Assembly: GCA_945889235.1 (NCBI GenBank)
Contig: CAMDBK010000086.1
Coordinates: 1 to 9,980 of the forward strand
Reading direction: 5' to 3'
Length of the DNA: 9,980 bases
Source of the DNA: Chitinophaga pinensis
Lineage (GTDB): Bacteria; Bacteroidota; Bacteroidia; SXHM01
Below, one piece after another: positions 6,459 through 9,980 of the stretch (its first letter is position 1; each line of letters begins with the position of its first letter). The position numbers were made by a program, and so were the translations under genes. Below the pieces are notes generated by a model. It was not told the origin of the DNA. It saw only the letters and a list, made by a program, of their open reading frames with translations, and made no database searches.

Positions 6459-7037
6459 TCAGGCGTAATCCAAATCCAGACTAAATTTTTCGGGATGCCG
6501 GCCTTTGATATTGCGGTAAAAATCCATGATTTCTTTCATGTCTTTTTTTATATCGCCTGAGGGATAAATTACTTTTCCTATGCCTGCTTCTTTTTTTTCA
6601 AAATCCATGTAGCCGAGTGCTATCGGCACTTTCGCGCCAAGGGCAACATAATAAAAACCGGTTTTCCATTTGGTAACTTTTTTGCGTGTGCCTTCGGGAG
6701 TTACCAGTAAATTCAGTTCATCGCTTTCATTGAATAAATCAATCATGGCTTCGGTCATGCTTTTTTTCTCACCGCCTTTTTCATTTGCATTGCGGTTTAT
6801 GGCAATGCCTCCCATGGGTTTAAAAATTAAACCCAACGGAAAATCCATAAAACTTTTTTTAATGGCAAAGCGGATTTTTATACCAACAATATCGTAATAA
6901 GCAAATCCTATAACACCGTCCCAGTTGCTGGTATGCGGGGCTGCAACCACCACGCATTTTTTAATAAGCAGGTTTTCGGGAGTAATAACTTTAAATCCTT
7001 TAAGCCTGAAAAGAATTCTGAAAATAAAAAGTACCAT
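6459..7037 (-). CDS. PlsC-type 1-acylglycerol-phosphate acyltransferase-like protein, copy B
   Basis: A compact 192-residue member of the glycerol-phosphate acyltransferase superfamily. Motif I is APHTSNWDG with the catalytic HX4D pair at His35 and Asp40. The substrate-binding motif is LLVTPEGTRKK (EGTR at about 115-118), and GGIAINR (about residues 76-82) corresponds to the intermediate motif. It lacks a long N-terminal membrane anchor, having only a short hydrophobic MVLFIFRILFRL stretch, so peripheral attachment to the inner membrane is likely. It would move an acyl chain from acyl-ACP or acyl-CoA onto a phospholipid or aminolipid precursor; the acceptor is uncertain. It begins 31 nt after copy A (7069-7647). 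The two proteins are the same length and about 61% identical by hand count without gaps, so they arose by tandem duplication. Confidence 0.88.
   Translation of the reverse strand: MVLFIFRILFRLKGFKVITPENLLIKKCVVVAAPHTSNWDGVIGFAYYDIVGIKIRFAIKKSFMDFPLGLIFKPMGGIAINRNANEKGGEKKSMTEAMIDLFNESDELNLLVTPEGTRKKVTKWKTGFYYVALGAKVPIALGYMDFEKKEAGIGKVIYPSGDIKKDMKEIMDFYRNIKGRHPEKFSLDLDYA
6483..6568 (-). repeat. Highly conserved 3' segment of tandem acyltransferase copy B
   Basis: This 86-nt segment matches 7093-7178 of copy A with 9 differences by eye (about 90% identity), at an offset of exactly 610 nt. It encodes the region around YPSGDIKKDMKEIMDFYR. The 5' halves of the genes are much more diverged, which suggests selection on this end or recent local gene conversion. 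It is a direct repeat that could support recombination between the copies. Confidence 0.7.
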
Positions 7038-7068
7038 TTAATATTTCAATAATCTTTTGCTTCCTTAT

Positions 7069-7647
7069 TCAGGCATACGATTCATCAACACTGAATTTTT
7101 CGGGATGGCAGCCTTTGATGTCGCGGTAAAAATCCATGATTTGTTTCATGTCTTTTTTTATGTCGCCCGAAGGATAAACCATTCCTCCTACTCCTGCCAC
7201 TTTATTTTTAAAATCAAGATAACCCAATCCAATGGGTACTTTGGCATTTAATGCAACATAATAAAAACCTGTTTTCCATTTGGTATTTAGTGAACGTGTG
7301 CCTTCGGGAGTAACCATAATATTGAGATGGTCGCGTCCGTTAAATAAATCGGTCATTGCTTCCACCATACTCTTGCGCTCACCACCTGCTACCTTAGGAC
7401 TGCGGTCAATAGCAATAGCACCAACCCGTTTAAAAATAAGGTTGAAAGGAAATTTCATCAGCTGATCTTTCAGCGTAAACCGCATAGGGATTTTCATCAA
7501 ATCATAAGCGGCAAGTGCATACACCAAATCCCAGTTGCTGGTATGTGGTGCTGCAATCATCACGCACTTGTTGATGTTCGCGGGCATTTTGTTATTCAAT
7601 GTCCAACCGCTAAGCTTAAAAATAAGCCTGCAAATAAATTTAATCAT
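7069..7647 (-). CDS. PlsC-type 1-acylglycerol-phosphate acyltransferase-like protein, copy A
   Basis: A 192-residue paralogue of the next gene downstream. The catalytic motif is APHTSNWDLV (His35, Asp40), the substrate motif is IMVTPEGTRSL, and GAIAIDR replaces GGIAINR of copy B. A short hydrophobic N-terminus (MIKFICRLIFKL) probably lies on the membrane. The C-terminal 72 residues are about 76% identical to copy B, whereas the first 90 are about 48% identical. That split suggests different acyl-chain or acceptor preferences with a shared C-terminal surface. Its ATG directly follows the TAA of the DUF3127 gene (TAAATG, no spacer), so translation is coupled to that gene. The expected activity is acyl transfer in lipid assembly at the inner membrane; the substrate is not determinable. 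Confidence 0.88.
   Translation of the reverse strand: MIKFICRLIFKLSGWTLNNKMPANINKCVMIAAPHTSNWDLVYALAAYDLMKIPMRFTLKDQLMKFPFNLIFKRVGAIAIDRSPKVAGGERKSMVEAMTDLFNGRDHLNIMVTPEGTRSLNTKWKTGFYYVALNAKVPIGLGYLDFKNKVAGVGGMVYPSGDIKKDMKQIMDFYRDIKGCHPEKFSVDESYA
7093..7178 (-). repeat. Highly conserved 3' segment of tandem acyltransferase copy A
   Basis: Partner of the segment at 6483-6568, with 9 differences in 86 nt by eye and the same orientation. It includes the identical 20-nt stretch CGGTAAAAATCCATGATTT plus flanking bases in both copies as read on the plus strand. Confidence 0.7.
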
Positions 7648-8049
7648 TTAAAACGGCAAATCATCATCAGGTGCTGATGTAGCAGCAACCTGTTCAACCT
7701 GCTGAGCAGATGAAGTTGCGGGCGCTGATTGTTGCGCAGGCGCTGAATTTCCTTTGTTAAGTGATTCAACTCTCCATGCTTCAAGGTTGGTGAAGTAACT
7801 TACTTTGCCGTCTTTTTCATAGCGTCTGCCACGCAGATTGAAGGTGATTTTTACGTCTTCGTTCAGGTTTACGCTGTCTAACAGACCGCATTTATCCTGT
7901 GTTAGCTGAAATTTTATTGACTCAATAAATTCCCTGTCGTTTTTTGATTCGCGTGTTTCTACCACAAATTCGCGTTTGCGGAAACTGTCGGTTACTTTTT
8001 GTTCGTTGTACTTTTCAACTAATCTTCCTGTGAGTTCATAACTTGCCAT
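7648..8049 (-). CDS. DUF3127 protein: SSB-like OB-fold with a DDDLPF tail
   Basis: A 133-residue protein of the DUF3127 family found mainly in Bacteroidota. The N-terminal ~95 residues (ELTGRLVEKYNEQKVTDSF, then KREFVVETRE, KFQLTQDKC and VSYFTNLEAWRVE) form a beta-rich domain consistent with an OB-like fold. A low-complexity Ala/Ser/Gln linker spans about residues 100-126. The last six residues, DDDLPF, closely copy the acidic C-terminal tip of single-stranded-DNA-binding protein, which recruits repair and replication partners. The likely role is nucleic-acid binding with SSB-style partner docking; this is inference, as the family is uncharacterised to my knowledge. It is the first gene of the minus-strand block, and the next start codon abuts its stop. 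It should not be taken as the housekeeping Ssb. Confidence 0.82.
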   Translation of the reverse strand: MASYELTGRLVEKYNEQKVTDSFRKREFVVETRESKNDREFIESIKFQLTQDKCGLLDSVNLNEDVKITFNLRGRRYEKDGKVSYFTNLEAWRVESLNKGNSAPAQQSAPATSSAQQVEQVAATSAPDDDLPF

Positions 8050-8072
8050 GATGTTTAAATTTTAAAAGTGAG

Positions 8073-8080
8073 TAATTTTG
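8073..8080 (+). promoter_or_regulatory. -7 box (TAATTTTG) for msrB
   Basis: TAATTTTG is a complete TAnnTTTG match. Initiation would fall near 8085, leaving about 36 nt before the msrB ATG at 8121. The nearest upstream TTG (8043-8045) is 27 bp away, longer than usual, so the -33 part is unconvincing. Confidence 0.4.
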
Positions 8081-8083
8081 CAG

Positions 8084-8091
8084 CGAATATA
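8084..8091 (-). promoter_or_regulatory. Possible -7 box (TATATTCG) for the DUF3127 operon
   Basis: On the minus strand the bases are TATATTCG, one mismatch from TAnnTTTG, placed about 35 nt before the DUF3127 ATG at 8049. A TTTG at 8119-8116 lies 24 bp upstream. The box faces the msrB box 3 nt away, so both polymerases would claim the same DNA. Confidence 0.28.
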
Positions 8092-8120
8092 AAATATTTT
8101 AAGAAGGGAATAAAACAAAA

Positions 8121-8522
8121 ATGGAAGAAAAAATAAAGAAAACCGATGCAGAATGGAAAGCTGAACTAACACCCGAACAATATGATGTTCTTCGCAAGAA
8201 AGGCACTGAACGTGCTTTTACCGGCAAATACAATATCCATAAAGAAAAAGGAATGTACGTATGTGCAGGCTGCAGCAGTCCGCTTTTTTCGTCCGTCACA
8301 AAATTTGATTCGGGGTGCGGATGGCCCAGCTTTTATGAAGCATTAGAAAAAGAAAAAATAAAAGAAGTGCGTGACCTCAGTTACGGAATGGTGCGTATAG
8401 AAATTCTGTGTGCTAAGTGTGACGGACATCTTGGGCATGTATTTGATGACGGACCAAAGCCTACAGGACTTCGGTACTGCATAAACTCGCTTTCGCTGGG
8501 TTTTGAAAAAGATGCTGTTTAA
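8121..8522 (+). CDS. msrB: Peptide-methionine (R)-S-oxide reductase
   Basis: MsrB reduces the R-epimer of methionine sulfoxide in proteins, using thioredoxin as reductant, normally in the cytoplasm. All family hallmarks are present in 133 residues. Two CxxC zinc pairs are C48/C51 (CAGC) and C97/C100 (CAKC). The block FDSGCGWPSF carries a resolving-type cysteine at C66, and the HLGHVFDDGP loop and RYCINSLSL carry the catalytic cysteine C120. The presence of C66, rather than the Thr seen in many homologues, indicates the classic intramolecular disulfide recycled by thioredoxin. There is no signal peptide and no fused MsrA domain. The gene diverges from the DUF3127 operon, with candidate promoter boxes in the 71-bp gap. 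It is followed 22 nt downstream by a 10-bp inverted repeat and is probably monocistronic. Confidence 0.97.
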   Translation: MEEKIKKTDAEWKAELTPEQYDVLRKKGTERAFTGKYNIHKEKGMYVCAGCSSPLFSSVTKFDSGCGWPSFYEALEKEKIKEVRDLSYGMVRIEILCAKCDGHLGHVFDDGPKPTGLRYCINSLSLGFEKDAV

Positions 8523-8537
8523 ACCATTCATCTTCAA

Positions 8538-8570
8538 TTGTTAAAAGTAAACTGAAATAGTTTACTTTCG
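8538..8570 (+). promoter_or_regulatory. Candidate promoter (TTG, 22 bp, TACTTTCG) for the nuclease gene
   Basis: TTG at 8538-8540 and TACTTTCG at 8563-8570 are 22 bp apart. The -7 box differs from TAnnTTTG at one base. Initiation near 8574 would leave about 21 nt before the ATG at 8595. The same TTTACTTTCG string also occurs before the carrier-protein gene at 2061-2070. Confidence 0.35.
8544..8568. repeat. Perfect 10-bp inverted repeat overlapping the nuclease -7 box
   Basis: AAAGTAAACT (8544-8553) and AGTTTACTTT (8559-8568) are exact reverse complements separated by GAAAT. The right arm covers most of the TACTTTCG box. It may act as the msrB terminator hairpin, as an operator controlling the nuclease gene, or both. 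No T-run follows the stem, which slightly favours the operator reading. Confidence 0.6.
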
Positions 8571-8594
8571 CGCAAAATTCAATTCCATAATTCA

Positions 8595-9833
8595 ATGAAA
8601 AATACAGCGCGTTATTTATTTGTAGTATCATTTATTCTTTCGGTTACATCTTGTCAGAAAGAAGAACTTCCTGAACCAAACATTAATAATGGCTTTGAAA
8701 CGGAGCATGCGTTTGCCCCTGTATATGCAGGCTTTCCCGAAACAAATGAAGCGGGAACCAAAACAAGTTATGCAACTGCTGATGTTATTCTTACAAGCGG
8801 AAAATGGAATTTCAATAATGCTCTTATCGGTACTTCATCTTCCGACAGAAAAATAGATTTAAAATCAGCACGCATACAAACTACAGGTATGCTTACCATG
8901 CAGTTTGATGTTACCAACGGTGCATCACTTGTAACTATTCAGCATGCGGTTTATGGTACGGATGCAGCCAGTACATGGGATTTATATGCGTCCACTAATT
9001 CGGGCAGTACCTGGACAAAAATAGGTTCAACGGTTACTACCAGTTCAACCACACTGTCTGTAGTTCAGTTTACAATGAGTTATACTACCAACGTGCGTTT
9101 TCAAATACGCAAGTTAAGTGGCGGCAGATTAAATATCGATAACTTTTCAATTGAAGAAAACATTCCTGTTCCTACGCAGGATAATAACATGGGCATGGGA
9201 AATCCCAGTGCAGCTGTTACCGATATTAATATGCCTAATAATTATTTGCTGGTAAAAACGCAATATGCACTTTCTTACAACAACTCAAAAGGCGAAGCCA
9301 ACTGGGTGAGCTGGCATTTAAGTACTGCATGGATGGGAAGTGTTCCGCGCTGCAATTGTTTTGCTTCGGATAACACATTGCCTTCTACTTTTTTCAAAGC
9401 TACTTCAAGCAATTATACCAATACCGGTTTTGACCGCGGACACATGTGCAATTCAGAAGACCGCACATTAGTTGCGGCAGATAATGCTGCTACCTTTTTA
9501 ATGAGCAATATTATTCCGCAGGCACCTATCAATAATCAGCAAACATGGGCTTATCTTGAAACTTATTGCAGAACACTTACCCAACAAGGTAATGAGTTGT
9601 ATATTATTTCGGGCGGTTTTGGTTCTGGCGGTACAGGTAGTAACGGAGGTATTACCTATACCATTGCCAGCGGAAAAATTAATGTTCCTGCAAGTTTATG
9701 GAAAGTAATTCTGGTATTACCGGTGGGTTATAATGATGTGAACAGAGTTACAGCAAGTACACGTGTTATTGCTATAAGTATTCCCAACAACCAAACGGTA
9801 AATGCACAGAACTGGGGTTATTACAGAGTTTAG
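8595..9833 (+). CDS. Surface lipoprotein DNA/RNA non-specific endonuclease, ended early by TAG
   Basis: The 412 residues begin with a lipoprotein signal (MKNTARYLFVVSFILSVTSC, lipidation at Cys20). QKEE follows, an acidic/Lys run like the surface-export signal of Bacteroidota lipoproteins. Residues ~55-190 form a beta-strand-rich, Ser/Thr-rich domain resembling a jelly-roll accessory module. The nuclease domain (about 200 onward) carries GFDRGHMCNSEDR with catalytic His283, and NIIPQAPINNQQTW with metal-binding Asn314 four residues before Trp318. Both are hallmarks of the NUC1 (Serratia nuclease) family. The enzyme should cut DNA and RNA outside the cell, for nutrient use or matrix turnover. 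The frame stops at TAG 9831-9833 after NWGYYRV, but homologous-looking sequence continues in frame (next entry). The protein therefore either lacks its last helix or the codon is an error, a mutation or readthrough. Catalytic residues all lie before the stop. Confidence 0.85.
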   Translation: MKNTARYLFVVSFILSVTSCQKEELPEPNINNGFETEHAFAPVYAGFPETNEAGTKTSYATADVILTSGKWNFNNALIGTSSSDRKIDLKSARIQTTGMLTMQFDVTNGASLVTIQHAVYGTDAASTWDLYASTNSGSTWTKIGSTVTTSSTTLSVVQFTMSYTTNVRFQIRKLSGGRLNIDNFSIEENIPVPTQDNNMGMGNPSAAVTDINMPNNYLLVKTQYALSYNNSKGEANWVSWHLSTAWMGSVPRCNCFASDNTLPSTFFKATSSNYTNTGFDRGHMCNSEDRTLVAADNAATFLMSNIIPQAPINNQQTWAYLETYCRTLTQQGNELYIISGGFGSGGTGSNGGITYTIASGKINVPASLWKVILVLPVGYNDVNRVTASTRVIAISIPNNQTVNAQNWGYYRV

Positions 9834-9935
9834 GTTGATTACCTTGAAACACTTACGGGCTATAATTTTCTTAACCTGATACCTGATAACATTGAAAATG
9901 TTATTGAGGCAACGGTAGATGTGCAGCCGATTTAG
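9834..9935 (+). pseudogene. Severed C-terminal tail of the endonuclease, in frame after the amber codon
   Basis: Directly after the TAG, the same frame encodes 33 residues starting VDYLETLTGYNFLNLIPDNI and ending in DVQPI, then a second TAG at 9933-9935. The string YRV-x-VDYLETLTGYNFL is what I expect at the C-terminus of NUC1 domains, where a helix follows the last strand. The full frame would be 446 codons plus stop, with the amber at codon 413. No separate start codon or promoter is seen for the tail, so it is a remnant or a readthrough extension of the nuclease, not a gene. Confidence 0.75.
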
Positions 9936-9980
9936 TTTTTAGTTGTGTCTGCGTTTTGGGCACATGCAGGTTACGTTCTG

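Noticed and set aside
7648..8049. Housekeeping single-stranded-DNA-binding protein (ssb)
   Set aside because: Only the tail matches Ssb; the N-terminal domain fits DUF3127 instead.
9831..9833. TAG reassigned to an amino acid genome-wide
   Set aside because: TAG ends the carrier-protein and desaturase genes at the expected lengths, and the nuclease itself finally ends in TAG, so TAG is a normal stop here.
9936..9980. Possible RNA gene or terminator at the right edge
   Set aside because: No clear hairpin, T-run or conserved RNA motif could be seen in the 45 bases.
1..9980. CRISPR arrays, insertion sequences, tRNA genes or integration sites
   Set aside because: No regularly spaced repeats, transposase motifs, terminal repeats or tRNA-like CCA/T-loop sequences were found on either strand.

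Overview
The window looks like chromosomal DNA of a member of the Bacteroidota (Flavobacteriia, Sphingobacteriia or Chitinophagia type). The evidence is an AT-rich composition, no convincing Shine-Dalgarno sequences before most starts, several TAnnTTTG-type -7 boxes, a lipoprotein with an acidic surface-export signal, and families typical of the phylum (DUF3127, CrtD-like desaturase, secreted regulatory-like domain protein). There are no tRNA or rRNA genes, insertion sequences or CRISPR arrays.

Positions 1-2030 carry two minus-strand genes. One is the N-terminal part of a secreted protein with a carboxypeptidase-regulatory-like domain, running off the left edge. The other is a CrtI/CrtD-family FAD-dependent desaturase. 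Positions 2086-4799 carry a divergent, tightly packed plus-strand trio: a stand-alone acyl/peptidyl carrier protein, a condensation/acyltransferase-fold enzyme with an HHxxxD motif, and an FAD_oxidored-type flavoprotein that starts at TTG and overlaps its upstream neighbour by 4 nt. Two -7-like boxes point in opposite directions between the desaturase and the carrier protein. Together these four genes look like a small uncharacterised pathway that loads, transfers and oxidises a carrier-bound substrate. This is the most interesting part of the window.

Positions 4840-8049 hold five minus-strand genes. In transcription order they are an SSB-like DUF3127 protein, two tandem paralogous PlsC-type acyltransferases, a YitT-family membrane protein, and a membrane protein carrying the Coq4 signature HDxxHx11E. 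Junctions are tight (TAA directly followed by ATG, a 31-nt gap, and TAA-C-ATG). The yitT-like gene has a well-formed promoter of its own. The plus-strand trio and this block converge on a shared hairpin near 4806-4841.

Positions 8121-9935 contain msrB, encoding methionine-R-sulfoxide reductase, and a surface lipoprotein DNA/RNA non-specific endonuclease. The nuclease frame is interrupted by an amber codon at 9831-9833. The conserved C-terminal 33 residues continue in the same frame to a second TAG at 9933-9935. The last 45 bases show nothing recognisable.
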